Of a stretch of DNA of 47,136 nucleotides, positions 1-7,728 are shown in pieces. How positions within the stretch are numbered: position 1 is the first letter of the stretch; the number at the start of each line of letters is the position of its first letter. The stretch comes from Flammeovirgaceae bacterium (lineage in GTDB: Bacteria > Bacteroidota > Bacteroidia > Cytophagales > Cyclobacteriaceae), in the NCBI GenBank assembly GCA_021299455.1, contig JAJTGQ010000101.1, forward strand, positions 1-47,136, in the 5' to 3' direction. Both the position numbers and the translations under genes were made by a program. The notes beneath the pieces were generated by a model. The model saw only the letters and a list, made by a program, of their open reading frames with translations. It was not told where the DNA came from and made no database searches.

Positions 1-32
1 AACGTGCCTTCAGCGACTTTGTAAATAAATAG
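1..32 (+). CDS. possible 3' end of an upstream gene
   Basis: One frame is open from base 3 and ends in a TAG at 30-32, giving the tail RAFSDFVNK. It would converge on the recombinase gene. With nine codons no family can be named, and the other two frames also end within 27 bases, so this is only a hint that a plus-strand gene runs in from the left. Confidence 0.22.
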   Translation, partial: RAFSDFVNK

Positions 33-96
33 GGAAAACAGAACTTTGTAAAATGCGATCTCTGAAATTCGCACTCGCAATATAGCCCAACATTAG

Positions 97-163
97 TATA
101 GCCGCAACTGAGTTGCGGCTATACACCAAATATAGGAAATAGCCGCAACTCAGTTGCGGCTAT
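97..163. repeat. twin REP-like palindromes
   Basis: Two near-perfect palindromes lie 15 bases apart. The first (97-123) has 13-base arms around a single central G at 110; the second (139-163) has 12-base arms around a single central C at 151. The core of both is GCCGCAACT/AGTTGCGGC, so the second copy is the first one inverted. Each can form a hairpin, and the pair can also form one large cruciform. They sit about 80 bases past the 3' end of the recombinase gene. The arrangement (two inverted palindromes with a short spacer) is that of a REP doublet. The stems are not followed by clear T-runs, so they are not typical terminators. No further copy was seen in this window. Confidence 0.75.
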
Positions 164-243
164 TTCGCTTATAGGTTCGGGTAGATTGCATCTTGTGATT
201 TTTGCAATCATGGTCTTTTTTGGCATTTTTAGACCTTTTAGCC

Positions 244-1602
244 CTAAAAATCCAAACTGTCCAAAGGACTTATAATACCCTTCAATGCCCTGCTAGTTAC
301 ATGCGTATACACCTCCGTAGTTTTGCTGCTGCTGTGGCCTAAAAGCGTTTGAATATAGCGCAAGTCCGTACCACTTTCTAAAAGGTGTGTAGCAAAGCTA
401 TGTCGCAAAGTGTGCACGGTGGCATGTTTCACAATACCTGCCTTTTCTAAAGCCTCTTTCACCACTGATTGCATGCTGCGTTCGCTGTAAGGGCCACCGC
501 CAATACCTTCAAAAAGATAATCTTTAGGCAGATATGTTTTATAGTATTCTCGCAGCGAAGGCAGGATCTTTTCAGACAATAGCGAATATCGATCTTTTTT
601 TCCTTTTGCTGATTTTATTTTAATCTGCATTCTTTTACTGTCAATGTCAGCAACGCGTAAGTTAAGCAACTCGCTAATGCGCAGACCTGCCGAGTAGCAC
701 ATCATCAGCAGCAATTTATGCTTCAGGTTGGCAGTTACCTTTATCATTGCAATAACCTCTTCTGTCGCCAAAACAGTGGGCAGCTTTTGCTCTCTGAGAG
801 GTCGCTCTAGATGATAGAACTTCCGGATGCCGCCTGCTACCTTTTCGTAATAAAATTTAATTGAATTGATAGCTTGGTTCTGATAGCTGGCTGAAATACC
901 TCTTTCTTTTACCAGGTAGCGTACGTATGCAACAATCTCCTGCTCGGTAATATCGTCAATCTCTTTTGTTGAATAGTAATTGATAAACTCCTCGAATAAC
1001 TGCTTATAGGTTTTTAGCGTATTCGATGAGTACCGCATGGTTTCAAGCTTCTCTACCATTTCATCTGGGCAGTTTCGGTACGCAGTTATCTCATAAGAGG
1101 GTGTTCTGGGTTTGATAGTGTTCTTTTGAAAGTCATTTTCCCATATCAATGTAAGAAGTTTTGTTTTGCAATAATCCGCAAGTGCTTTCTTTTGCTTTTC
1201 ATCCATGGCCACACTCCAATATTTTGTAGCCTTGTGGTAAGTCGCATACGGAAATGATTTTATGATCGAGTTCAACATGGGATCATAGGCTGCAATGATA
1301 TAATATCTACCAGCGATATATTGTCGCGCTTTGACTGTGTTGTTTTTTATGCCATTTGCAATAGGCTGTTTTGCAGTTTGTAACGCTGTTGCTGTTGATT
1401 CAGTTAAGGCTTTCATTTCAGGAAAAGCCTCCTTAATCTTTTTGTAGATTACATTCGTAGCATCAAAATGCCAGGCTTTTTCTGTTTGGCTCCAACGACA
1501 TTCCGAAATGGCTTTGAGTTTGTTTGTGACCTCTTTTTGGTTAGGAGTTTGAACGAACAATCGCTTTTCTCCACGATGAATTTTAGCATAGTAGTAGATC
1601 AT
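244..1602 (-). CDS. tyrosine recombinase with duplicated N-terminal module
   Basis: A site-specific recombinase/integrase of the Xer/phage type that cuts and rejoins DNA through a covalent tyrosine intermediate. Taking the ATG at 1602 gives 452 residues; the frame extends to 1695 but that would run 47 bases into mnmE and adds an unlikely hydrophobic stretch. The catalytic domain is complete: Arg308 in SAGLRISELL, His397 and Arg400 in HTLRHSFATHLLE, His423 in LLGHSSSKTTEVYTH and the nucleophile Tyr432. A core-binding SAM-like domain precedes it (about 185-275). The first 150 residues hold two similar modules, RWSQTEKAWHF and TYHKATKYWSV at their centres, resembling the small W-containing HARP-like fold seen in some Bacteroidota integrases (inference). 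It follows mnmE on the same strand with a 46-base gap. Partner site and mobility are unknown; palindromes at 97-163 lie just downstream. Confidence 0.9.
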   Translation of the reverse strand: MIYYYAKIHRGEKRLFVQTPNQKEVTNKLKAISECRWSQTEKAWHFDATNVIYKKIKEAFPEMKALTESTATALQTAKQPIANGIKNNTVKARQYIAGRYYIIAAYDPMLNSIIKSFPYATYHKATKYWSVAMDEKQKKALADYCKTKLLTLIWENDFQKNTIKPRTPSYEITAYRNCPDEMVEKLETMRYSSNTLKTYKQLFEEFINYYSTKEIDDITEQEIVAYVRYLVKERGISASYQNQAINSIKFYYEKVAGGIRKFYHLERPLREQKLPTVLATEEVIAMIKVTANLKHKLLLMMCYSAGLRISELLNLRVADIDSKRMQIKIKSAKGKKDRYSLLSEKILPSLREYYKTYLPKDYLFEGIGGGPYSERSMQSVVKEALEKAGIVKHATVHTLRHSFATHLLESGTDLRYIQTLLGHSSSKTTEVYTHVTSRALKGIISPLDSLDF

Positions 1603-1648
1603 ACCCAAAACATTTAGTAGTTGTAGACATGATAAAAATAAGAAAAAC

Positions 1649-3010
1649 TTACTTCCCGATACAGAATTTCCCGAAGATGTTTGCGAGCAGATCATCCGAG
1701 GTGATCGTCCCTGTGATTTCTCCCAGGAAGTGCAAAGCCTGACGAATGTCCATTGCTAAAAAATCTCCGGTAGTTCCTTGTTCCATTCCGACAAGCACAC
1801 GCTCTAATGACAAATTAGTCTGCACAAGGTTTTGGTAGTGCCGTAGATTGGTCACCACCACATCGCCTTGTTTGATTTCTTTGATTTGAAATTGACTAAC
1901 AATCTTTTCTTTCAATGCTTGGATGTTCGTTTTGGCTGCTGCTGAAATAAAAAGAAAATCTTCTTTCTTCAGTAGGTCGATGAAAGCCACACTAGCTTTA
2001 TCCATCTTATTCCCAATCTTTAAATAGGGGATACCCAACTTCTTCAATTCAGCCTCTTCAGTCCGAATCTCTTCCAGGGTGGTATTGACAAGATCAAAAA
2101 GATATAAAATCAACGAAGCCTTCTTCATCCGGTCACGGGTTCTTTCTACGCCAATCGATTCTACCACATCCGTGGTTTCCCGAAGGCCCGCTGTATCCAT
2201 AAAACGAAAAGCAATGCCTCCCACAATCATTTCATCTTCGATCACGTCACGCGTAGTGCCCGGTATTTCAGAAACGATTGCTTTCTCTTCATTAAGCAAT
2301 GCGTTTAGTAGTGTTGACTTTCCGGCATTGGGTTTACCTGCAATCACCGTAGGTATGCCATTCTTAATCACATTGCCTTGATCGAACGATTGTATTAATG
2401 AGGTGAGATAGGATTGAATTTGAATAATCAATTTTTTCAAATCATCTCGTTTGGCAAATTCCACATCCTCTTCTCCAAAGTCTAGCTCTAATTCAATCAA
2501 TGAAGCAAAGTGAATAAGTTCCTCTCTCAGTTTTTGAATTTCCTTAGAAAACCCTCCTCGCATTTGGTTGAGCGCGGCCTGCCTCGCGTTATCGGTTTCT
2601 GCGTGGATCAAATCAGCCACTGCTTCTGCTTGTGCCAAATCAAAACGACCGTTAAAGAACGCGCGCTTGGTAAATTCGCCAGGCTCGGCTAACCTTACTC
2701 CACGTTTTAAAAAAAGCTTGATTATTTCTTTGATGATCACAGGCGATCCATGGCACGAAATTTCAACCGAGTTCTCTTTAGTGAACGAGTTGGGTTCTTT
2801 GAAGAGCGATACCATAACTTCGTCTATCGCCCTGCCATCACCGATGGTGCCCAAGTGAACAGTGTGAGATGGTTGTTGCTCGAGGTTTTTACCTTTAAAG
2901 ACGGCTTGCGTCAACTCGATGGCGTTTTTCCCGGACAGCCGGATGATGCCAAGTGCGCTGACACCCGGAGGCGTTGCTAGTGCGATAATAGTGTCGTCTG
3001 TTGGGCTCAA
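1649..3010 (-). CDS. mnmE: tRNA modification GTPase MnmE
   Basis: MnmE works with MnmG to put the carboxymethylaminomethyl group on the wobble uridine (U34) of certain tRNAs; it is a cytosolic, potassium-dependent G protein. The 453 residues match the normal family length. Visible are the N-terminal folate-binding region (1-120), the helical region, and an inserted G domain with G1 GKPNAGKS at 225-232, GTTRD at 251-255, DTAG at 272-275 and NKMD at 334-337. The C-terminus ends FGKFCIGK, the conserved cysteine-containing tail. The ATG at 3010 lies 18 bases after the Nramp gene stop, so it may be co-transcribed with it. Nothing is missing; the gene looks intact and vertically inherited. Confidence 0.97.
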   Translation of the reverse strand: MSPTDDTIIALATPPGVSALGIIRLSGKNAIELTQAVFKGKNLEQQPSHTVHLGTIGDGRAIDEVMVSLFKEPNSFTKENSVEISCHGSPVIIKEIIKLFLKRGVRLAEPGEFTKRAFFNGRFDLAQAEAVADLIHAETDNARQAALNQMRGGFSKEIQKLREELIHFASLIELELDFGEEDVEFAKRDDLKKLIIQIQSYLTSLIQSFDQGNVIKNGIPTVIAGKPNAGKSTLLNALLNEEKAIVSEIPGTTRDVIEDEMIVGGIAFRFMDTAGLRETTDVVESIGVERTRDRMKKASLILYLFDLVNTTLEEIRTEEAELKKLGIPYLKIGNKMDKASVAFIDLLKKEDFLFISAAAKTNIQALKEKIVSQFQIKEIKQGDVVVTNLRHYQNLVQTNLSLERVLVGMEQGTTGDFLAMDIRQALHFLGEITGTITSDDLLANIFGKFCIGK

Positions 3011-3028
3011 AAAAATTACGGTTGAAAA

Positions 3029-4915
3029 TTAACGAACAATAAGTACTGGAATAGCCACTCGGTGCCGCACCGTATCGACTGTGGTTCCAAAAATCAAATC
3101 CTTTGCCCACTTGTGTCCATGTGCACCCATTACTAAAAGATCTGCATCAAATTTAGTAACGAGCTCGGGAATGATCTGCTTGGGATTGCCATAGCCGATT
3201 CGCATTTCAACCTGGTAGCCTTGCTGTTTCAACTGATCCAAATAGTCTTGAAGTGACGCGGTATCAACGCTGGATTCACTATCGGCAATTTCACTTCCAT
3301 ACCAGATGGCGCCTGCCGTTTCTACAACATGAACCAACAAGTACGATGCGTTTTTTCCACCCTGTGCCATGGCGCTTTGAATGCATATAGAATCTACAGA
3401 GCTAAAGTCAATCGTAATGGCAATCTTTTTATAAATCGGTTTTTCTAAGTTTTCCAACAATGACGCAGAACCGTGCGGTGGACGCGCATTCTTTTCTTGC
3501 CGTCTTCGGTCAAACAACGGCTTGAAGGTAATATAAAACAGGAGTATACCTGTAGCCACGCAAAGTGGTATCACGACCAACCAAATGATCCAGGCGTTTT
3601 CTCCGGCATCATTCAGCCATCCTGTTATTTCTTGAATCACCAATTTGACATTCAAGGAAACAATAATGAAAGCAATTGTCCAAGCCGCTATTTTCACCCA
3701 CGGCTTAATGGCAAAAACCCCCATCTTTTGTTTGTCACTCGTAAAATGGATCAGTGGAATGACCGCGAAACCAAGTTGAAGACTTAACACCACTTGGCTG
3801 AAAACCAATAGCTCACCGGTTTTCCCTTCTCCATAAATTAAGATAACTACATAGGCAGGAATGATCGCGATCAATCGGGTGATTAATCTCCGTAGCCAGG
3901 GGGCGATGCGCAGATTAAGATAACCTTCCATCACTACTTGACCCGCAAGCGTTCCAGTAATGGTGGAACTTTGTCCGGCAGCTACCAATGCAACACCAAA
4001 AAGTATTGAGGCCCATTCTGTGCCCGTCAATGGCGCTAGAAATTTGTAAGAGTCTTGTATGTCGGATACTTCGAACATTCCAGCGCGGAAAAAAGTAGAA
4101 GCAGCCAAAATTAGAATGGCTGAGTTGACAAAGAAGGCGGCATTCAGTGCAATCGCAGAGTCAATAAAATTGTATTTGATGGCTGACCAAATTCCTTTTT
4201 CACTACTGTCGATCCTCCTTGTCTGAACTAAAGAAGAGTGCAGGTATAGATTGTGGGGCATCACTGTAGCCCCAATGATTCCAATGGCAATGTACAAGGC
4301 TTCGTCAGAGGGTAGGGAGGGGATGAATCCTTTCATTAATTGCCCAACCTCGGGTTTGGCCCAGATCATTTCCATTAAAAAGGAGATTCCGATAATGGCA
4401 ACCAAAGCAATAATGAATGCTTCTATTTTTCGCATTCCATAACTTTGCAACACGAGCAACAGTAATGTATCTAGCACAGTGAGTGAAACACCCCAGATCA
4501 AGGGTAGCCCAAAGAGCAACTGTAACCCAATAGCCATACCCAATACTTCCGCCAGATCACAAGCCGCAATGGCAATTTCCGCCAAAATCCACAAGCAAAA
4601 ATTGACCACTGGGTGATAAGAACTTCTGGATGCTTGGGCGAGATCAAGCTGACGAACTACACCCAACCGTGCGCTCAGGCTCTGCAGCAATAGCGCCATC
4701 AGGTTGCTCATTAGTAGCACCCACAACAGCGAATAACCGAACTTGCTGCCGCCAGCGATATCGGTAGCCCAATTGCCGGGATCCATATACCCTACGCTTA
4801 CCAAATATGCAGGTCCTAGAAAGGCTAAAAGCTTTCTCCAACCTCTTCGGTTGGTAGCATCAACTGAGGCATTTACCTCGCTTAGTGATTTTCGTGCGGT
4901 AGTAGAATCACTCAT
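3029..4915 (-). CDS. Nramp metal transporter fused to UspA domain
   Basis: A proton-coupled Mn2+/Fe2+ importer of the Nramp (MntH) family in the inner membrane. Residues about 25-470 hold the transporter, with the metal-binding DPGN of helix 1 at 45-48 and MPHN of helix 6 at 219-222. After a short charged linker, residues about 493-628 form a universal stress protein domain whose ATP-binding signature G-2x-G-9x-G(S/T) is intact (GAHG at 597-600, then GTT). Ordinary MntH is about 410-450 residues, so the C-terminal third is an addition; this fusion architecture is known in some bacteria. It lies 30 bases downstream of a DtxR/MntR-type regulator with an operator palindrome in front, so metal-dependent repression is likely. 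The Usp domain may let nucleotide state tune transport (inference). Confidence 0.94.
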   Translation of the reverse strand: MSDSTTARKSLSEVNASVDATNRRGWRKLLAFLGPAYLVSVGYMDPGNWATDIAGGSKFGYSLLWVLLMSNLMALLLQSLSARLGVVRQLDLAQASRSSYHPVVNFCLWILAEIAIAACDLAEVLGMAIGLQLLFGLPLIWGVSLTVLDTLLLLVLQSYGMRKIEAFIIALVAIIGISFLMEMIWAKPEVGQLMKGFIPSLPSDEALYIAIGIIGATVMPHNLYLHSSLVQTRRIDSSEKGIWSAIKYNFIDSAIALNAAFFVNSAILILAASTFFRAGMFEVSDIQDSYKFLAPLTGTEWASILFGVALVAAGQSSTITGTLAGQVVMEGYLNLRIAPWLRRLITRLIAIIPAYVVILIYGEGKTGELLVFSQVVLSLQLGFAVIPLIHFTSDKQKMGVFAIKPWVKIAAWTIAFIIVSLNVKLVIQEITGWLNDAGENAWIIWLVVIPLCVATGILLFYITFKPLFDRRRQEKNARPPHGSASLLENLEKPIYKKIAITIDFSSVDSICIQSAMAQGGKNASYLLVHVVETAGAIWYGSEIADSESSVDTASLQDYLDQLKQQGYQVEMRIGYGNPKQIIPELVTKFDADLLVMGAHGHKWAKDLIFGTTVDTVRHRVAIPVLIVR

Positions 4916-4945
4916 AGGAATTGACGAATTCTTTTTTTATGCTGA

Positions 4946-5599
4946 TCATGCGTTTACTAAAATATTCTCCGATACTTCTTTCGAAAGGAAGAAGCGCTGA
5001 TTATTGATGCTCACTTCCATCGAGCCATCGTACTCTTCTCTCTCAATTACCTTAATTGTTTTGCCGGGGCGAGCACCAATTTTATCGAGGTATTTTAACA
5101 ATTGTGAGTCAGAGTCTTTAACTGCTACGATGATACTGTCGGCACCCGGCTTTAGTGTGGCTAACATCACTTGCTGAAGTGCTTTGATCTTGCCCTTGGT
5201 ATCGGGGATCGGGTCGCCATGGGGGTCAACCTTCGGAAACCCGAGGTACTCATCTAGTTTTTCAATGAGCCGTTTTGACTGAATATGTTCCAATTGTTCG
5301 GCTACTTCATGTACTTCATCCCAAGAGAATGCCAACTTCTCGACTAAGAAAGTCTCCCATAGTCGATGTTTTCGAATGACAGAGAGAGCCACTGTTTTTC
5401 CTTTCGCAGTTAAATTAACCCCATAATATTTCTCATACGATATGAATTCTTTGGTTGAAAGCTTTTTGATCATATCGGTAACTGAAGCAGCCTTGGTGTT
5501 CATGGCCTCGGCCAGTTCATTCGTCAACACTGATTTGCTGCCAGCCTGCGAAAGGTGATAGATTGATTTGAGATAGTTTTCTTCTGCAAGGCTTATCAT
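4946..5599 (-). CDS. DtxR/MntR-family metal-dependent repressor
   Basis: A metalloregulator expected to bind DNA when loaded with Mn2+ or Fe2+ and to repress metal uptake genes. Residues 1-70 form the winged helix (MISLAEENYLKSIY, then NELAEAMNTKAASVTDMIKKL); residues about 75-140 form the metal-binding dimerisation domain, with the typical HRLWE, EVHEVAEQLEH and a PHGDPIP segment; residues about 150-217 form an SH3/FeoA-like C-terminal domain. The length (217) fits three-domain family members. It is the first gene of the unit regulator-Nramp-Usp (gap 30 bases) and has a 30-bp palindrome just upstream at 5621-5650, which argues for autoregulation. Choice between Mn and Fe as corepressor cannot be made from sequence alone; the Nramp partner favours Mn. 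Confidence 0.93.
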   Translation of the reverse strand: MISLAEENYLKSIYHLSQAGSKSVLTNELAEAMNTKAASVTDMIKKLSTKEFISYEKYYGVNLTAKGKTVALSVIRKHRLWETFLVEKLAFSWDEVHEVAEQLEHIQSKRLIEKLDEYLGFPKVDPHGDPIPDTKGKIKALQQVMLATLKPGADSIIVAVKDSDSQLLKYLDKIGARPGKTIKVIEREEYDGSMEVSINNQRFFLSKEVSENILVNA

Positions 5600-5620
5600 G
5601 AAGATGCAATTGCAGCAAAG

Positions 5621-5650
5621 ATATTATTTTAGGCTTGTCTAAAATAATAT
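5621..5650. promoter_or_regulatory. MntR/DtxR-type operator palindrome
   Basis: Perfect 12-base arms (5621-5632 and 5639-5650, ATATTATTTTAG and its complement) flank the 6-base spacer GCTTGT. The centre, TTTAGGCTTGTCTAAA, resembles the TTAGG-N-CCTAA form of DtxR/MntR operators. It lies 22 bases upstream of the regulator's ATG, where it would cover the promoter. Confidence 0.8.
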
Positions 5651-5659
5651 TTAGGCCAA

Positions 5660-6799
5660 TTATTTTGTCTGGGTTGGCAGTAACCTTCCAATGATTTCGA
5701 GGAGCTTTTTCTCTTCACTTTCCCAAGTGACATTCGATGGGGCCGTCTCATAAAAAGTAGTTGACCGAATTTGATCTAAAATGACCTCCACATTTGGGTT
5801 CGAGAAATTGAGATTAATTGAACCTTTGAACAGGGCCGTTATTTCTGACCATGGTTTGTAGTCATGCAGAAGAATCGGTAGTTGACAACCGAGGTATTCA
5901 TACAGTTTTGTAGGGATCGAGTTTGCAGTATCGGGCGAAGGTGCGTAGTAAATCAACCCAAAGTTACAGGTGGAAATGGCCTGAAGAATTTCAGCATGTG
6001 GAACAAGAACATCACCGCCAACCAAGGTAATAAACGGAAAGCTTTCTATTTCTTTGCGAATTCTTTCGAGCGTATTTCCTTTTGCGCAATAGCCAATTAA
6101 TAAAAGTTGAACAGTGGGCTCCAAAGCCTCAAGTTTTTTGGCGAGTTCAATGCTCTCAAAAACCCCTGTACCCTCGGCCAGCGTGCCACTAAACAACAGC
6201 TTGAATTGGGTCTTACTCGCATCGCGAAAAAACCCTTTCGGTATGCTAACCTTATTCTCTAATGTGGTTGCCTTGCCACCGAAGAACGACATCTCTTTTT
6301 CATAACCTTTTTCTGCCAGTAAGTTCCAGTGAAAGAGAGGCGATGTGATCACCTCTTTTAATCTAACCCAAATAGCCAGAGCCGGTCGAAGTGGTTTGGG
6401 AAAAGCGTCTGTGTAGAGAATATTCCGCCAGTAATTTTCCTGGATGTCATACACGATCTTTGTGCCAAATAATATTCTGTTCAGAATAGCAACTAGCAGT
6501 AATTCATGGGTGTTAACTATCAATATATCTGGTTTTACTTTAAGCATCTTTTTCAACACATTGAGGGGTGCCCAAAGCCTTCGAAAGCTCAGTCGCTTAA
6601 AATGTTGGAGTGGTAGGAAGTGAATATTGTTAGCGTTAATAGGGGTTTTTTTAGCCGGAAAACCAACAATGAAAACATCATAAATTCCTGTAGCAGAAAG
6701 TGACTTTCCTAGCTTCTCGAACATGCGCGTATCATCGATCGGCTTTAGCACCGATGCGAGCAGAATTCGCTTTTTACCAACAGCTGGTTTTGATTCCAT
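5660..6799 (-). CDS. GT4-like glycosyltransferase
   Basis: A 379-residue glycosyltransferase with the two-domain GT-B layout. The N-terminal half has alternating beta-alpha elements and a stretch ILIVNTHELLLVAILNRIL typical of acceptor-side domains, followed by VYDIQENYWRN. The C-terminal half begins at about residue 200 with KLLFSGTLAEGTGVFESIEL, the usual start of the donor-nucleotide domain, and contains IPTKLYEYLGCQLPIL, the E-x7-E-like segment that contacts the sugar nucleotide. No signal peptide or membrane span is seen, so it probably works at the inner face of the membrane. Donor and acceptor are unknown. It stands alone, divergent from dapD, and its stop lies 10 bases before the operator palindrome of the metal unit. 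A role in polysaccharide or glycolipid synthesis is inference. Confidence 0.82.
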   Translation of the reverse strand: MESKPAVGKKRILLASVLKPIDDTRMFEKLGKSLSATGIYDVFIVGFPAKKTPINANNIHFLPLQHFKRLSFRRLWAPLNVLKKMLKVKPDILIVNTHELLLVAILNRILFGTKIVYDIQENYWRNILYTDAFPKPLRPALAIWVRLKEVITSPLFHWNLLAEKGYEKEMSFFGGKATTLENKVSIPKGFFRDASKTQFKLLFSGTLAEGTGVFESIELAKKLEALEPTVQLLLIGYCAKGNTLERIRKEIESFPFITLVGGDVLVPHAEILQAISTCNFGLIYYAPSPDTANSIPTKLYEYLGCQLPILLHDYKPWSEITALFKGSINLNFSNPNVEVILDQIRSTTFYETAPSNVTWESEEKKLLEIIGRLLPTQTK

Positions 6800-6868
6800 T
6801 TAAGCGCCAAACGGCCAATTTCGATTTGACCTTTCTATATTGCAATCCGTTTTAAAATTAGAACATAA

Positions 6869-7681
6869 ATGCAACTCAAAGAACTAATAGAAAATGCCTG
6901 GGATAATCGCGAACTATTGAGGCAACCAGAAACCCAGTCTGCTATCCGCGAAGTAGTGGAACAACTGGATAAGGGCAAGCTGCGCGTGGCCGAGCCGAAT
7001 GGTGATGTATGGAAAGTAAATGAGTGGGTGAAGAAGGCCGTTATTTTGTATTTCCCCATCCAACAAATGGAGACAATCGAGGTTGGACCTTTTGAATTTC
7101 ACGATAAAATTACCCTGAAGAAAAACTATAAAGAACTCGGTGTTAGAGTGGTTCCGCATGCCATCGCGCGGCATGGGTCTTACTTAAGCAAAGGTGTTAT
7201 CATGATGCCATCTTATGTAAACATTGGCGCCTATGTAGATGAGGGCACAATGGTAGATACATGGGCAACGGTAGGTAGTTGCGCCCAAATCGGAAAGAAT
7301 GTCCATTTAAGTGGCGGGGTGGGAATTGGCGGTGTACTGGAACCAGTTCAGGCCGCTCCCGTTATCATTGAGGACAATGCTTTCATCGGCTCTCGTTGTA
7401 TTATTGTGGAAGGCATCAGAATAGGGCGCGAGGCAGTTTTGGGTGCCAATGTGGTTTTGACGGGGAGTTCCAAGATCATTGATGTAACAGGCGCGCAGCC
7501 GGTAGAGCATAAAGGATTTGTGCCCCCACGGTCAGTGGTTATACCCGGCACGATGCCAAAGGAATTTGCGGCCGGAACGTTTCAAGTTCCGTGCGCGCTG
7601 ATTATAGGAACCAGGAAAGAAAGCACCGACAAAAAGACTTCATTGAACGATGCGCTGCGCGAAAATGGTGTCTCGGTGTAG
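6869..7681 (+). CDS. dapD: tetrahydrodipicolinate N-succinyltransferase DapD
   Basis: DapD transfers a succinyl group from succinyl-CoA to tetrahydrodipicolinate in the succinylase route to meso-diaminopimelate and lysine; it is cytosolic and trimeric. The 270 residues match the family. The N-terminal 100 residues are the helical substrate domain (GDVWKVNEWVKKAVILYF), followed by left-handed beta-helix hexapeptide repeats from about residue 105 (VIMMPSYVNIGAYVDEGTMV, GGVGIGGVLEP, IIEDNAFIGSRC). The C-terminal segment VVIPGTMPKEFAAGTF closes the domain. The ATG at 6869 gives the usual MQLKELIENAWDNRELL start. The gene faces away from the glycosyltransferase; a DUF3108 gene follows 47 bases later but has its own promoter. 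Confidence 0.97.
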   Translation: MQLKELIENAWDNRELLRQPETQSAIREVVEQLDKGKLRVAEPNGDVWKVNEWVKKAVILYFPIQQMETIEVGPFEFHDKITLKKNYKELGVRVVPHAIARHGSYLSKGVIMMPSYVNIGAYVDEGTMVDTWATVGSCAQIGKNVHLSGGVGIGGVLEPVQAAPVIIEDNAFIGSRCIIVEGIRIGREAVLGANVVLTGSSKIIDVTGAQPVEHKGFVPPRSVVIPGTMPKEFAAGTFQVPCALIIGTRKESTDKKTSLNDALRENGVSV

Positions 7682-7694
7682 AGTGGCACAGGCT

Positions 7695-7725
7695 TTGTCT
7701 AAGAAGTACAGATAAGATAAATTTG
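7695..7725 (+). promoter_or_regulatory. Bacteroidota promoter abutting a start codon
   Basis: TTG at 7695-7697, a 20-base spacer and TAAATTTG at 7718-7725 match the -33/-7 consensus. Only three bases separate the -7 box from the ATG at 7729, so transcription should begin on or next to the start codon and the mRNA would be leaderless. Confidence 0.65.
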
Positions 7726-7728
7726 CAT

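Noticed and set aside
97-163. Palindromes as integron attC sites
   Set aside because: The conserved GTTRRRY/RYYYAAC core is missing; a REP-like pair fits better.
1603-1695. Earlier start for the recombinase at 1695
   Set aside because: It would overlap mnmE by 47 bases and add a hydrophobic stretch not expected in this family; ATG at 1602 is better.
2510-2980. Three overlapping plus-strand frames inside mnmE
   Set aside because: All are antisense to an intact MnmE; no start signal or recognisable protein pattern.
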